A stretch of 64,000 bases of DNA from Acetobacter syzygii (GTDB lineage Bacteria > Pseudomonadota > Alphaproteobacteria > Acetobacterales > Acetobacteraceae), in NCBI RefSeq assembly GCF_000964225.1, contig NZ_BAMZ01000003.1, positions 62,001 to 126,000 on the forward strand. Direction: 5' to 3'. Every line of letters starts with the position of its first letter. The stretch's first letter is position 1. Shown here in pieces: positions 52,972 to 63,085 of the stretch. The notes under the pieces are model-generated. The model was not told the DNA's origin, did not search any database, and saw only the letters and a list, made by a program, of their open reading frames with translations. Position numbers and translations under genes: made by a program.

Positions 52972-53490
52972 TTACTTCTTTGAGCTGTCAGAAGAAATCT
53001 GCTGGGCAGGGTGCTGCAACGCGTTAAGCTGTGCCAGCAGGTCATGAATGCGCTTCTGCCGGTCCCGCATCTGGGCAAGCTGCTCGGGGGTCAGCACATC
53101 ATGAATCCGACTGGCAGTCTGGAGGTGCCTTGCCTCGCGCTCCGCGCGCAGGGCTGCCATTTTCTGCTGCACCTGTGCAATTTTATCCTGATCAAGCGGA
53201 CCGGGTACACTCAGCAGATCCTGAATCTGCTCATGCAGGTTTTCAAACTCCTCCTGCGTGTCCTGAGCCTGATCCTGATCGTGCGCTTCTTTGAGGATCG
53301 TCGTAATCTGGTTGCGCTGTTTGCGGCTCAGATCCAGCCCATCCAGCGCATTACCGCCCGGCCCACCAAATGTGGACCCCATGCCCATGCCGCCACCCCA
53401 GCCACCCGGACCTGCCGCATGTGCCGACACACCAGAGAGAGAAAGCCCTACGGCCATTGCCGCAGCCAGTACACCATTGCTGATTTTCAT
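52972..53490 (-). CDS. Periplasmic Spy/CpxP-like protein
   Basis: 172-aa exported protein. The signal peptide (about 1-26) ends in SAHA-A. A glycine-rich segment (GGWGGGMGMGSTFGGPGG) precedes an all-helical Spy/CpxP-type region (50-160) with LDLSRKQRNQITTIL and the LTxxQ motif LTPEQLAQMRDRQ. Members act as periplasmic chaperones or metal/envelope-stress sensors. The role here is inferred. Confidence 0.82.
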   Translation of the reverse strand: MKISNGVLAAAMAVGLSLSGVSAHAAGPGGWGGGMGMGSTFGGPGGNALDGLDLSRKQRNQITTILKEAHDQDQAQDTQEEFENLHEQIQDLLSVPGPLDQDKIAQVQQKMAALRAEREARHLQTASRIHDVLTPEQLAQMRDRQKRIHDLLAQLNALQHPAQQISSDSSKK

Positions 53491-53613
53491 GACCTGATTA
53501 CTCTCCTGTAAAAACAGATACCGTTATTGGATGTGACCAGAAAAAACCCAAAACTCCAAGCCCCCAATCACCCCTACCACCATTGCGCACGGGGTATTGG
53601 AGGCAATGAATGC

Positions 53614-54372
53614 TCAGGCCTGCTGCGTTAACGCCTTAAAGCGGGCTGCTGTTTCCAGCTCCTGCTGCATCCGGGCTATGCGGTCCGTTATCTCAATATC
53701 CTGCCCCCATATTGCCATCTGCTGGCGCTCGTCCACTGTGGCGCAGGCGACCAGTTCTTCCACCGTAGCTGCACCACCAAGCAGCACCAGCCCAAGCACC
53801 AGACTCCCCAGTGCAGGAACCGCCACTCCCAGCACAGCCAGTTGGGCGTTAGTCAATTCACCCAGTGCAGCCTTTAGCCCGCCTAACGCCTGCGTGGACT
53901 GGCAGATGGGCATAACTCCATGCGTTGTGTGGAACATTGCGCCATAGGTGGCCTCCAGCCAGACCAGCCACGGGTCCCACACTGCGGCCTGCTCCGCTGC
54001 CAGCCTGCTGCCAGCACCATCCCTGTAGCAGACCAGATCACTATTGGCGTACGCCAGCAGGCTCTCCAGCACACCCGCCCGCGCCTGAGGAATACGCTCC
54101 AGCATGGAGCCAGCAATACCCGTAAGCGGCAGGTCATCTGGGGTAAAATATCCATCCGCGCTTTGCCCTGCCGCCTGCCATTCAGCCACAAGTGCCTCGG
54201 CCAACGCGCGGGAGCGGACACACAGTTCCGTTTTACCCGGCAGGCGCACGCTGCGCCCATCAAGCTGAACGGCAAACCCCTTATCGCCCTGCGGTACAAG
54301 CGCGACCTGTTTCCAAAACCGTTTGCGCCCCGCAGGTGTGCGGCCGGGCAGCCCTGTAGCGCTACCGCTCAT
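53614..54372 (-). CDS. ATP12-family F1-ATPase assembly chaperone
   Basis: 252-aa protein of the ATP12 family, a chaperone for the alpha subunit of F1 in mitochondria and alphaproteobacteria. KRFWKQVALVPQGDKGFAVQLDGR (start of the family domain), ALAEALVAEWQAAG and YANSDLVCYR are characteristic. It overlaps the AsmA gene by four bases. No F1Fo genes are in the window. Confidence 0.92.
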   Translation of the reverse strand: MSGSATGLPGRTPAGRKRFWKQVALVPQGDKGFAVQLDGRSVRLPGKTELCVRSRALAEALVAEWQAAGQSADGYFTPDDLPLTGIAGSMLERIPQARAGVLESLLAYANSDLVCYRDGAGSRLAAEQAAVWDPWLVWLEATYGAMFHTTHGVMPICQSTQALGGLKAALGELTNAQLAVLGVAVPALGSLVLGLVLLGGAATVEELVACATVDERQQMAIWGQDIEITDRIARMQQELETAARFKALTQQA

Positions 54373-56531
54373 CGGAAAAGACCCAGACCATGCAGCATGT
54401 TCATAATTTTTTCCTCCTTGCTGGCCTTTTTACGCACGATTGTCGGAGCCGGTCCCTCCGCCCCTTCACGCGCAGTGGCAAGGAGCCCTGTGCAGGACGT
54501 GCCATCATCCGAGCCACCACCGCCACCAATGGTTATGCCAAACCGACCATCGCCTGCGGGTGCCATGCTCACCTGCGGATTGGTCCATGTACCGGAAACA
54601 TGCAGCGTGGAAGAAGCCGATGCACCACCCAGAAGAACCTGCGGAGCAAGTTGCAGGTTTAAAGCGTGCGTTTCCAGCGTAACGCTGCCATGGCCGCGCA
54701 GGTGCAGGATGTCGCTCTCCAGCCCCACCTGATCAATATGGGCAACGCCCTCCGCAAACTGGGTGTGCACACCAAAGCAGCGAATGGGCATCTGCCCTTT
54801 GACCGGCACCTGCGGCCCGAGCAGACTACGCAGGAGCGTGCTGCCAATACTGCCATCCACCACGGAGGCACCAACATGACCAACCAGATTATGGGTCCGG
54901 GCTGATGGCGTATCTCCCTGCGTGCTCAGAGCCCCTACAAGCTGAACGGTTCCGTGTATGTCCGGCGCAACATTCATCCAGCTCTGGACCACGGCCAACG
55001 GCAGAAATACGGAACGGGCGGATGCCTCGATCTGCGCCTGTGGGCCAGAAAGATCATACACCACGCGCGCAACCTGCTGCTGGCCATTGCCTACGGCATG
55101 GATGGGGTCCAAGGCGAGGCGACCATTGCCCAGAGCCACATGGGTTTGCACCTGCGTCCAGGCGACGCCCTGCCAGTTCATGGCCTGAGCCTGCACATCG
55201 CCTGACAGAGCCAGACCATGCAGGATATTTGCAAAGGTATGATTTTTATAAAGCTGCTGGGTTTGAGCGCTCTCAACATGCCCTGCCACATGCAGCCCTG
55301 TGGCCTCTGGCCATTGTGTACCAAATGCCAGATGGTCCAGTTGCCCCTGCACATCCAGCGCAGAATGGGCCGCACCAAGCGTTCCCTTGACCTGCACGGA
55401 CGCACTCCCCTGCGTGAGTGCCAGATCGACCGGGGCTTCAGCCTGCGACTGCATCTGCCCAAGCTGTTGCAGGGTGCCTGCGGACCCATTGATGGCAACG
55501 GGCTGCCCCCCCATCTGGCCATCCACATGCAGGCTTAGCGGCGCAACTGGTGTGGCCGCGTCCACTACCATGCGTGCAAGAACGACCTGAGGCAGCCACT
55601 GGCCCAGATCAATACGGCCCGTCCGCACATGCAGGCTTTGCATCTGCGGTGCATCCCCACTCCCTCCAACGCTCAGATCGACCGACAGATTCTGTGCATC
55701 GGGCAAATTCGCGTGGGGGAAAAAGACGTTCAGATCCCTGAGTTGGCCTACTGAGCCCCCCATGTGCAGATTATAGGCGCGTTCTGCCCTTGGAGCAGTG
55801 ATCACCCCGTCCAGATGGGCAAGACCTATGGAATGGCCACCGTTGCTCAGGCTCATACGGAGCTGGACGGGAAGCTGCGCATCCATGGGCCAGAGCGGGC
55901 CTGTCTGCCCGGTCAGACTGAAGCGCCCTGCCCCTTTTTCCCCCTGTATATCCACGTCTGGCGCAGTACTATCCAGCCCGCGGATGTGCGCTCGACCAAG
56001 GCCAAATTGGCCCGAATAACGGGTTATCGCATCATCCCACTGCACAGTAGCCTGCAAAATGGTCAGGTCCGATACACTGATATTCCAGTGCATCCGCACC
56101 GCACCCGACGGCGTAGCAGACCCACTCTGCGGTGCTGGTGGTGGAGGCGTAAGCAGCCAGTCAGCCCGACCATCGCTCAGGCGGCGCAAGGTTATGCCGG
56201 GATTGATAATACTGACATCACGCAGGGCAATACGGTGGGAAAACAGCGGCATAATGGAAAGCCGTGCCCGCACCTGTTTGACGGCCAGCACATCGGCCCC
56301 ACCCGGCGCCACACCGGACAGGCGTACATCCTGCGCCTCCACCCAAGGGAAAGGCAGCACCCACACATGGAGTGCGCCAATGCTCAGGTGCCGTCCGGTG
56401 TTCTGCTCCACCGCATCGCTCAGGCGGGTTTTAAGCCATGTTGCATCCTGCGTTGCGGAAAAAATCGTCCCGCCTCCTGCTGCCAGAACCACAACACCCG
56501 CAAACAGGCCGATTTTCCACTTTAAACGCAT
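54369..56531 (-). CDS. AsmA-family envelope protein
   Basis: 720-aa protein with one N-terminal span (IGLFAGVVVLAAGGGTIFSA) and a long periplasmic beta-rich body of the AsmA type, with the C-terminal region GSIGSTLLRSLLGPQVPVKG, QMPIRCFGVHTQFAEGVAHI. Family members are thought to bridge the membranes and help phospholipid or outer-membrane-protein transport. Start ATG 56531 is chosen over GTG 56549 because GGGAG is well placed. It lies 35 bases after rluC and overlaps atp12. Confidence 0.88.
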   Translation of the reverse strand: MRLKWKIGLFAGVVVLAAGGGTIFSATQDATWLKTRLSDAVEQNTGRHLSIGALHVWVLPFPWVEAQDVRLSGVAPGGADVLAVKQVRARLSIMPLFSHRIALRDVSIINPGITLRRLSDGRADWLLTPPPPAPQSGSATPSGAVRMHWNISVSDLTILQATVQWDDAITRYSGQFGLGRAHIRGLDSTAPDVDIQGEKGAGRFSLTGQTGPLWPMDAQLPVQLRMSLSNGGHSIGLAHLDGVITAPRAERAYNLHMGGSVGQLRDLNVFFPHANLPDAQNLSVDLSVGGSGDAPQMQSLHVRTGRIDLGQWLPQVVLARMVVDAATPVAPLSLHVDGQMGGQPVAINGSAGTLQQLGQMQSQAEAPVDLALTQGSASVQVKGTLGAAHSALDVQGQLDHLAFGTQWPEATGLHVAGHVESAQTQQLYKNHTFANILHGLALSGDVQAQAMNWQGVAWTQVQTHVALGNGRLALDPIHAVGNGQQQVARVVYDLSGPQAQIEASARSVFLPLAVVQSWMNVAPDIHGTVQLVGALSTQGDTPSARTHNLVGHVGASVVDGSIGSTLLRSLLGPQVPVKGQMPIRCFGVHTQFAEGVAHIDQVGLESDILHLRGHGSVTLETHALNLQLAPQVLLGGASASSTLHVSGTWTNPQVSMAPAGDGRFGITIGGGGGSDDGTSCTGLLATAREGAEGPAPTIVRKKASKEEKIMNMLHGLGLFR

Positions 56532-56566
56532 TGCTATTTTTTCTCCCACGCAAGGTGTGTTGTCGC

Positions 56567-57550
56567 TCAGCCGCCTTTGCGCACGGGGGGTGGCGTTGTA
56601 CCGGGGGTAAAGCCCAGCGCCCGAAAGGTCTCCCGCATATGGGGGGGCAGTTCCGCGCTCACAACCAGACGGCCACCGGCAGGGTGGGGCATATCCAGCT
56701 CGCGCGCATGGAGGTGCAACTGGTCAGTAAAGCCAGATGGATGGGCAATGGCCCCTCCATATTTGGGGTCCCCCAGAATGGGGGTTCCCAAAGACTCGCA
56801 ATGTACACGCAACTGATGGGTGCGCCCCGTTAAGGGAGACAACCCGAGCCAGGAGAACTTGCGGGCCGCCGAATCGAGGACCTCGTACACCGTGCGGGCG
56901 GACTGGGCATCTTCATCCTTGCGGTCAGCGGCGACTGTAATGGCTCCCGGCCCGGCTCCCAGGCGGGCAAGCGGCTGGTCAATCTCGCCCGAGAGTGGGT
57001 CAGGCCGACCAACGACCACCGCCCAATATGTTTTTTTGACATCCCGACCCCTAAAGGATGCGGCAAGTTTGGCGGCAACACCCGGTGTTCTGGCCAGCAG
57101 CAGCAGGCCGGACGTATCGCGGTCAATCCGGTGGACCAGCCTTGGCCGTGGGTCATCCGGGTTTTCCCGCAGGCCATCAAGCATCATGTCCACATGCCGG
57201 GTAATACCCGGACCACCCTGCACGGCAAGGCCGGACGGCTTGTTAAGCACGATCAGGTGCTTGTCCTGATAAACGACCATACGCTGGATTTCGCGCACCA
57301 GCTTGTCGTCCAGCGGGCGCGGCACATCGCGCGCGGGTTTGGCGGCCATGGGAATGGGGGGAACACGCACACTCTGCCCCGGCTCAAGCCGGGTGGAGGC
57401 TTCCACCCGTTTGCCCTCAACGCGAATCTGGCCTGTGCGGCACAGCTTCTGCAATGCGCCCTGGGTCAGGTGCGGGTAATGGCGACGGAAATAACGGTCG
57501 AGGCGGATACCGGCCTCGTCCTCGCTCACGGTAAGATTGACAACACTCAT
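56567..57550 (-). CDS. rluC: 23S rRNA pseudouridine synthase RluC
   Basis: 327-aa RluA-family enzyme. An N-terminal S4 domain (about 5-70: GIRLDRYFRRHYPHLTQGAL) is followed by the catalytic domain with HRIDRDTSGLLLLAR, where the Asp is catalytic, and LSPLTGRTHQLRVH. The start is revised to ATG 57550, ten bases after the rarA stop. RluC modifies uridines 955, 2504 and 2580 in E. coli numbering. Confidence 0.9.
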   Translation of the reverse strand: MSVVNLTVSEDEAGIRLDRYFRRHYPHLTQGALQKLCRTGQIRVEGKRVEASTRLEPGQSVRVPPIPMAAKPARDVPRPLDDKLVREIQRMVVYQDKHLIVLNKPSGLAVQGGPGITRHVDMMLDGLRENPDDPRPRLVHRIDRDTSGLLLLARTPGVAAKLAASFRGRDVKKTYWAVVVGRPDPLSGEIDQPLARLGAGPGAITVAADRKDEDAQSARTVYEVLDSAARKFSWLGLSPLTGRTHQLRVHCESLGTPILGDPKYGGAIAHPSGFTDQLHLHARELDMPHPAGGRLVVSAELPPHMRETFRALGFTPGTTPPPVRKGG

Positions 57551-57560
57551 GCGCTGATAT

Positions 57561-58904
57561 TCACGACTGGCGCCGTTCCCGCAAGCGGGACCATGTATCC
57601 AGCCTGTGTTTGACCTCCCGTTCGTAGCCTCTACCCGTTGGATTATAAAAGGTCTGGCGGCGCATACCATCAGGGAAATAATTTTGCCCTGAAAAGCCTT
57701 CTTCCGCATCGTGGTCGTATTCGTACCCTTTGCCGTAGCCAATATCCTGCATCAACCGCGTAGGGGCATTCAGAATATGAGCCGGGGGCATAAGGCTGCC
57801 TGTTGCCTTTGCCGCACGGCGCGCGGCACCATAAGCTTTGTAGGCGGCATTGGATTTGGGAGCCGTGGCCAGATGAACCACAAGCTGTGCCAGAGCCAGC
57901 TCCCCTTCCGGCGAGCCCAAACGTTCGTACGTCTCCCACGCAGCCACGGCCAGTGGCAGGGCATTGGGGTCTGCCATGCCCACATCCTCAGTGGCAAAGC
58001 GGGTCAAGCGGCGCGCGAGATAACGGGGATCCTCCCCCCCTTCAAGCATACGCGCAAACCAGTAAAGCGCTGCATCCGGGTCCGACCCACGGAGCGATTT
58101 ATGCAACGCGGAAATCAGATTGTAATGTTCCTCGCGATCCCGGTCGTACAGGACGGCTCTTTTAGCCAGCAACCGGGCCAATGCCTGCGCATCCAGCGGT
58201 TGCGTGTTTTTCAGGCTCAGAACCTGTTCCACCATATTCAGCAGGTAGCGCCCATCCCCATCGGCCATGGCGCGCAGGGTGGCCCGTCCATCCTCCGTTA
58301 ACGGCAGGGGGTGCCCGGTTTCCTCTTCCGCCCGTACCAGAAGGGACTCTAGCGCCGGGTCATCCAGACGGTTGAGCACCATGACCTGACAGCGTGAAAG
58401 CAGCGCTGAGTTAAGGGCAAAAGAAGGATTTTCGGTCGTAGCACCCACAAGTACAACAGTGCCATTTTCCACCACGGGCAGAAAACCATCCTGCTGGGCG
58501 CGGTTGAAACGATGAATTTCGTCCACGAACAGCAGCGTACCCGTGCCGCTCTGCGCAAGCTTACGCGCCGTATCAAACGCTTTTTTCAGATCTGCCACAC
58601 CGGAAAATACTGCGGAAATCTGCATGAACTGCAAACCCGCAGCCTGCGCCAGCAAACGGGCAATTGTTGTTTTACCAACCCCCGGACCACCCCACAGAAT
58701 AAGGCTGGGCAACGTACCACGCTCCAGCATAAGCGTAAGCGTACCCTCCGGCCCAAGCAGATGCCCCTGCCCCACCACATCGGCCAGGCATGTCGGGCGC
58801 AAACGGTCTGCCAATGGCTGGGTCGGGGCTGGCTTGCCACCAGATCGCACAGGCGCTGCCCCGGAAGCTGGGGATGCAGCACCAAACAGGTCATCGCCCG
58901 TCAT
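57561..58904 (-). CDS. rarA: Replication-associated recombination protein A
   Basis: 447-aa AAA+ ATPase of the RarA/MgsA/WRNIP1 family, which acts at stalled replication forks. Walker [10 protein letters not shown], Walker [21 protein letters not shown] and sensor [12 protein letters not shown] are present, with the C-terminal tetramerisation region [20 protein letters not shown]. It begins the rarA–rluC–asmA–atp12 unit. Confidence 0.95.
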   Translation of the reverse strand: MTGDDLFGAASPASGAAPVRSGGKPAPTQPLADRLRPTCLADVVGQGHLLGPEGTLTLMLERGTLPSLILWGGPGVGKTTIARLLAQAAGLQFMQISAVFSGVADLKKAFDTARKLAQSGTGTLLFVDEIHRFNRAQQDGFLPVVENGTVVLVGATTENPSFALNSALLSRCQVMVLNRLDDPALESLLVRAEEETGHPLPLTEDGRATLRAMADGDGRYLLNMVEQVLSLKNTQPLDAQALARLLAKRAVLYDRDREEHYNLISALHKSLRGSDPDAALYWFARMLEGGEDPRYLARRLTRFATEDVGMADPNALPLAVAAWETYERLGSPEGELALAQLVVHLATAPKSNAAYKAYGAARRAAKATGSLMPPAHILNAPTRLMQDIGYGKGYEYDHDAEEGFSGQNYFPDGMRRQTFYNPTGRGYEREVKHRLDTWSRLRERRQS

Positions 58905-59030
58905 GGCGTATCATGCCGTGTGGTCATGGGGGGTCATACCTTTTGGTCTCAAAATCAGTTCCGTATGGCTTATATCGTCCTGCACCATGGTTTTTTCCAG
59001 TAGGCTGAACACCCCGGCTACGGTCCGGGC

Positions 59031-59687
59031 CTATTCATCCGGCTGGGCGGGCAGGTCAAACAGGCTTGCAGGAACATCCGCCCCCGGATGGACGTCAAAC
59101 AGGGTTACCCGTGTCTCCCGCCCCTGTGCGTCCAGCACACTCCATGACCGCAAAGCCAGAGGATTGTCGTAAAAAACCAGCGTCAGACTTCCATCACCCG
59201 GTGCACTGGTCCGTACCAGTTTGACCGCAACCAACCCGGCCTCGTGGCGGAATGCCGTCACAGTAACGCCATCGGACAGGCTTATGTGCTGGGCCAGCAA
59301 AAGCCCCAGCGGTGTACGGTCCATGGGAATAACCGTTGTCTGGTCCAGCTGGCTATCCCGGAACACCACTTTGCCTTGATTGGCCACCAGCAGCAGGGGA
59401 GAGGGGGGGTCATATGCAAGGCGCATCTGGCCGGGGCGCTTCATCCACACCCTGCCAGTTGTCCGCTTTCCATCCGCATCAATCTGCTGAATACGGGCCT
59501 CAAACGTAAGCGCGTGGTTGAGGGTTTGCTCAATCCTGGCAACCCAGACCTGATCTGCGGCAGAGAGGTGCGCGGGCACCACGGCGGCAGATGCCGCATC
59601 CCCACCTGTATCCTGCGCGTACGCAACGCCTGCAAACAGGGCCAGACCAACACACATTGGTGCAACAGCACGCAAAACACTCTTCAT
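59031..59687 (-). CDS. lolA: Outer-membrane lipoprotein carrier LolA-like protein
   Basis: 218-aa exported protein with a signal peptide (VLRAVAPMCVGLALFAGVAYA). The body resembles LolA: TFEARIQQIDADGKRTTGRV, MKRPGQMRLAYDPPSP and LLVANQGKVVFRDSQLDQTT. LolA moves lipoproteins such as BamE across the periplasm. The start is revised to ATG 59687. A short GC hairpin follows the stop. Confidence 0.88.
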   Translation of the reverse strand: MKSVLRAVAPMCVGLALFAGVAYAQDTGGDAASAAVVPAHLSAADQVWVARIEQTLNHALTFEARIQQIDADGKRTTGRVWMKRPGQMRLAYDPPSPLLLVANQGKVVFRDSQLDQTTVIPMDRTPLGLLLAQHISLSDGVTVTAFRHEAGLVAVKLVRTSAPGDGSLTLVFYDNPLALRSWSVLDAQGRETRVTLFDVHPGADVPASLFDLPAQPDE

Positions 59688-59734
59688 GGACGTGGCATCC
59701 CACTTTTCAGCCAGACAAATACACACAAATAACT

Positions 59735-60661
59735 TCAGATCACCAGCAGCCCCAGCGCCAGTGCCAGCGCTATGGTCAACCCAATTTCCCTGTTGCTACG
59801 GAACTGTGCAAGGCAAAGGGCTGGCCGCGCCGGGTTGACCGCCACCGCCTGCCGCCAGAACAGTACAGCAGGCAACAGCAACGCGGGCCAGAACAGCCAG
59901 CCCGCCCCCGCCAGTATGCCTGCAATTCCCAAAAACCCAACCGTAAGCCCGTAGCAAACGCCAATAAAGAACTGCGCCCGCCCGGCCATAAGCCGCGAGG
60001 TGGATTTGACCCCTATCCGGGCATCATCTTCCATGTCCTGAAAGCCGTAGATCGTATCAAATCCAAGCTGCCAGACAATCGTGGCAGCATAAAGGGCAGC
60101 CTGCGCCCATGCCAGATGCCCGGCTGCGGCGGCATAGCCCATGGGGGCGCCAAAGCCAAACGTAAACCCCATGACCAACTGCGGCCACCACGTAAACCGC
60201 TTGGCCAGCGGGTAAAGGGCCACCAGCACCAAAGAGGACACCCCAAGCCCCCAGGACAGGCTATTGAGCTGCACCAGAACCCCAAGCCCAAGCGCCAGCA
60301 GGAGCAGCAGAAAGCCAGTGGCCTGCCCCATGCTCAAAGCCCCGCAGGCCAGAGGCCGCCCGGCGGTGCGCACAACCTGCCGGTCAATATCGCGGTCCCA
60401 CATGTCATTAACCACGCAGCCTGCGGCCCGCATGACCAGACTGCCAATACCAAACAGCACGATCAGCCGCACACGCTCCATGGGGGCAACCCCCTGGGGC
60501 AACAGAATGCCCCATACACCAGGCAGCCACAAAAGCCATGTGCCAACTGGCCGATCAAGCCGTGCCAGTAAGGCATAAGCCTGCAAGGAAGGGGGCAGAC
60601 GGGCAATCCATCCGGTAACCCGGATGTCAGTATGGCTGGGGGAAGCAGACACGATTCTCAT
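59735..60661 (-). CDS. ubiA: 4-hydroxybenzoate polyprenyltransferase
   Basis: 308-aa membrane enzyme that attaches the isoprenoid tail to 4-hydroxybenzoate in ubiquinone synthesis. The two Asp motifs are NDMWDRDIDRQV and YGFQDMEDDARIGVKS, in a nine-span fold. It is divergent from rsmE, so 60662-60819 should hold both promoters. It works upstream of the COQ9-assisted step. Confidence 0.94.
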   Translation of the reverse strand: MRIVSASPSHTDIRVTGWIARLPPSLQAYALLARLDRPVGTWLLWLPGVWGILLPQGVAPMERVRLIVLFGIGSLVMRAAGCVVNDMWDRDIDRQVVRTAGRPLACGALSMGQATGFLLLLLALGLGVLVQLNSLSWGLGVSSLVLVALYPLAKRFTWWPQLVMGFTFGFGAPMGYAAAAGHLAWAQAALYAATIVWQLGFDTIYGFQDMEDDARIGVKSTSRLMAGRAQFFIGVCYGLTVGFLGIAGILAGAGWLFWPALLLPAVLFWRQAVAVNPARPALCLAQFRSNREIGLTIALALALGLLVI

Positions 60662-60819
60662 ATGGCCTTTGGTCAGGAATACGCACGCGGTTAAGCGTTC
60701 CCCCTATGCCACAAACTGGCGCAAACCCATAACCACCCGACGGCCCCTGCTTTGCAAAACAGGGTGTTTCATGCCTAAACCGGCGTTTTCCTTCCGTTAT
60801 GTGCGCAACCGCAGGATAT

Positions 60820-61593
60820 ATGATCGGCATGAATGGCCTCTCCCGCCTCCCCCGCCTGTATGTTGACCCCACTCTTTTACCCGAGGCACAGCCAGCCGCG
60901 CCCTGCCCGGTTGCACCGGAACAGGCCCGCTACCTTGGAACTGTCTTGCGTAAAAAAACGGGGGATCAGCTCCGCATTTTTCATGCAGGCATAGGTGAGT
61001 GGCTGGCCAGCATTGCCGACATTCGCAAGGATCGCGGCAGCTTGACCCTTGAGCGCCAGATCCGCCCGCCACAACCATGCCCCCCCTTGCGACTGGCCTT
61101 TGCCCTGCTCAAGCGCGATGCCACCGATCTGGTGCTGCGTATGGGAACAGAACTGGGCGTGACAGAATTTTTGCCGTTAATTACCGAACGCACGAATACG
61201 CACCGTATTAACCCCGAGCGGCTCCACGCCATAGCCACCGAAGCTGCCGAGCAATGCGAACGGCTGGATATTCCGACCATAACCCCGGTGCAAACGCTCC
61301 CTGCCCTGCTGGGAGAGTGGCCACAGCAGGCCACCCTGTTTGCCGCCATTGAACGGCTGGATGACCGCGCACCGACAAACCCGCACACGCCCCCCAAGGT
61401 CAAAGCCGGAGACGGACTCCTGATTGGCCCGGAAGGGGGCTTGAGCGATGCAGAGTGCCAGACCCTGCTTAAACGCCCTTTTATTGCCCCAATTTCCCTT
61501 GGTTCGCTGGTGTTGCGGGCCGATACGGCGGTGGTGGCGGGGCTGGCGCTGCTGGGCAATGGCTTGCGCTCAACCCCTGTTTCATCACAATAA
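60820..61593 (+). CDS. rsmE: 16S rRNA m3U1498 methyltransferase RsmE
   Basis: 257-aa SPOUT enzyme. The N-terminal PUA-like part (PRLYVDPTLL, RYLGTVLRKKTGDQLRIF) is followed by the knot motifs LLIGPEGGLSDAE and ISLGSLVLRADTAVVAGLAL. Start ATG 60820 follows AGGA; ATG 60829 is an alternative. It is 60 bases before gshA. Confidence 0.93.
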   Translation: MIGMNGLSRLPRLYVDPTLLPEAQPAAPCPVAPEQARYLGTVLRKKTGDQLRIFHAGIGEWLASIADIRKDRGSLTLERQIRPPQPCPPLRLAFALLKRDATDLVLRMGTELGVTEFLPLITERTNTHRINPERLHAIATEAAEQCERLDIPTITPVQTLPALLGEWPQQATLFAAIERLDDRAPTNPHTPPKVKAGDGLLIGPEGGLSDAECQTLLKRPFIAPISLGSLVLRADTAVVAGLALLGNGLRSTPVSSQ

Positions 61594-61654
61594 GGGATTG
61601 CTCCTGCCCTGCTGCGCTGCCGCAAGGCTGTTTTTTTGGGATACAGAAAACCTC

Positions 61655-63085
61655 ATGTCCAACCCCGGTGCTTCAGACGCAACGCCTGTTCGTTCCATTT
61701 CGCAACTTGCCGAACTGCTCGCTCAGGGCTGCAAACCGCGTGATGCGTGGCGCATCGGCACCGAACATGAAAAATTCGGTTTTGTCCGCCCAGAAGCCAT
61801 TGTGGGCGAGAACGCCCCACAGGCAGGCAGCACCGCCTACGCAACGCCACCCTACACCCCACAGGGGATAGAAAGCCTGCTCAAAGGTCTGCACAAGTCC
61901 GAACCGGATGACTGGACCTCCGTGCTTGATGATGGCCACATTATTGGCCTTAAAGGTCAGGGCGAAGCGGCTGGGGCTGCCATTTCGCTGGAACCGGCCG
62001 GGCAGTTCGAACTCTCTGGTGCGCCTGTACGCACCCTGCACGACACGGCAGAAGAACTCAGCAACCATTTTGATGCCGTGCGCCCGCTGGCCCGCAAGCT
62101 GGGGCTGGGTTTTGCGCCTCTGGGGTTCCACCCCACAGCAACCCGCGCCAGCCAGCCATGGATGCCCAAAACCCGCTACGGCATTATGCGTGAATACATG
62201 CCCAAGGTTGGCACCATGGGGCTGGACATGATGCAACGCACCTGTACGGTTCAGGTTAATCTGGACTTTGGCTCCGAACAGGACATGGTGCGCAAAATGC
62301 AAGTTTCCATGGCCCTGCAACCCGTGGCGACCGCCCTGTTTGCCAACTCTCCTTTTGTGGAGGGCAAGCCCAACAACTTCCTCTCCAACCGGGCACGGGT
62401 CTGGACAGATACGGACAATGCCCGGTCCGGTATGCCCGCCTGCGTGTTTGAAAAAGACTTTGGCTTTGAACGTTATGTGGAATGGGCGCTGGACGTGCCC
62501 ATGTACTTCATCATGCGTGAGGGGAAGATGCGGAATGTGGCTGGCCGCTCCTTCCGTGCATGGATGCAGGGCGACCGGCAGGACGGGTTGGAAGATGTAA
62601 CCCCTACACTTGGGGATTTTGAAGACCATCTGACAACCGCTTTCCCCGATGTGCGGCTTAAACAGTTCCTTGAAATGCGTGGGGCCGATGCTGGCTCGCC
62701 CGAAATGATGATGGCCCTGCCCGCATTGTGGACCGGTCTTCTGTATGATGATGCGGCACTGGAAGCCGCATGGGAACTGGTCCGCACCCGCCCATGGGAA
62801 GATTACGTCAAGCTCCGTGACCTTGTTCCCATGATGGGGCTGGATACACCATGGGGCGAAGGCACAGTGCGCGATCTGGCGGCCCACATGCTCTCCATTT
62901 CCATGGATGGCCTGCAAAACCGCGATAAAGTGGACGAGCAGAGCCAGACGAGCGAATGGGTGTATCTGGCACCCCTTACAGCCCTTGCCGCAGGAGCGCC
63001 CACACAGGCCGAACACTGGCTGGAACGCTATTATGGCCCGTGGATGGGGGATGCCTCGCGGATTTTCCTGGAAAGCGAAATCTGA
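61655..63085 (+). CDS. gshA: Glutamate–cysteine ligase (plant/alphaproteobacterial type)
   Basis: 476-aa enzyme for the first step of glutathione synthesis. The family segments WRIGTEHEKFGFV, TRYGIMREYMPKVGTMGLDM, MQRTCTVQVNLDFGSE and FANSPFVEGKPNNFLSNRAR are diagnostic of the plant-like GCL group. The frame is open from 61448, but ATG 61655 gives the family length. Its stop abuts that of the convergent glycosyltransferase without a gap. gshB is at about 25 kb. Confidence 0.95.
   Translation: MSNPGASDATPVRSISQLAELLAQGCKPRDAWRIGTEHEKFGFVRPEAIVGENAPQAGSTAYATPPYTPQGIESLLKGLHKSEPDDWTSVLDDGHIIGLKGQGEAAGAAISLEPAGQFELSGAPVRTLHDTAEELSNHFDAVRPLARKLGLGFAPLGFHPTATRASQPWMPKTRYGIMREYMPKVGTMGLDMMQRTCTVQVNLDFGSEQDMVRKMQVSMALQPVATALFANSPFVEGKPNNFLSNRARVWTDTDNARSGMPACVFEKDFGFERYVEWALDVPMYFIMREGKMRNVAGRSFRAWMQGDRQDGLEDVTPTLGDFEDHLTTAFPDVRLKQFLEMRGADAGSPEMMMALPALWTGLLYDDAALEAAWELVRTRPWEDYVKLRDLVPMMGLDTPWGEGTVRDLAAHMLSISMDGLQNRDKVDEQSQTSEWVYLAPLTALAAGAPTQAEHWLERYYGPWMGDASRIFLESEI

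Noticed and set aside
61673-63016. 447-codon open frame opposite gshA
   Set aside because: Antisense shadow of gshA with His/Gly-rich composition typical of such frames.
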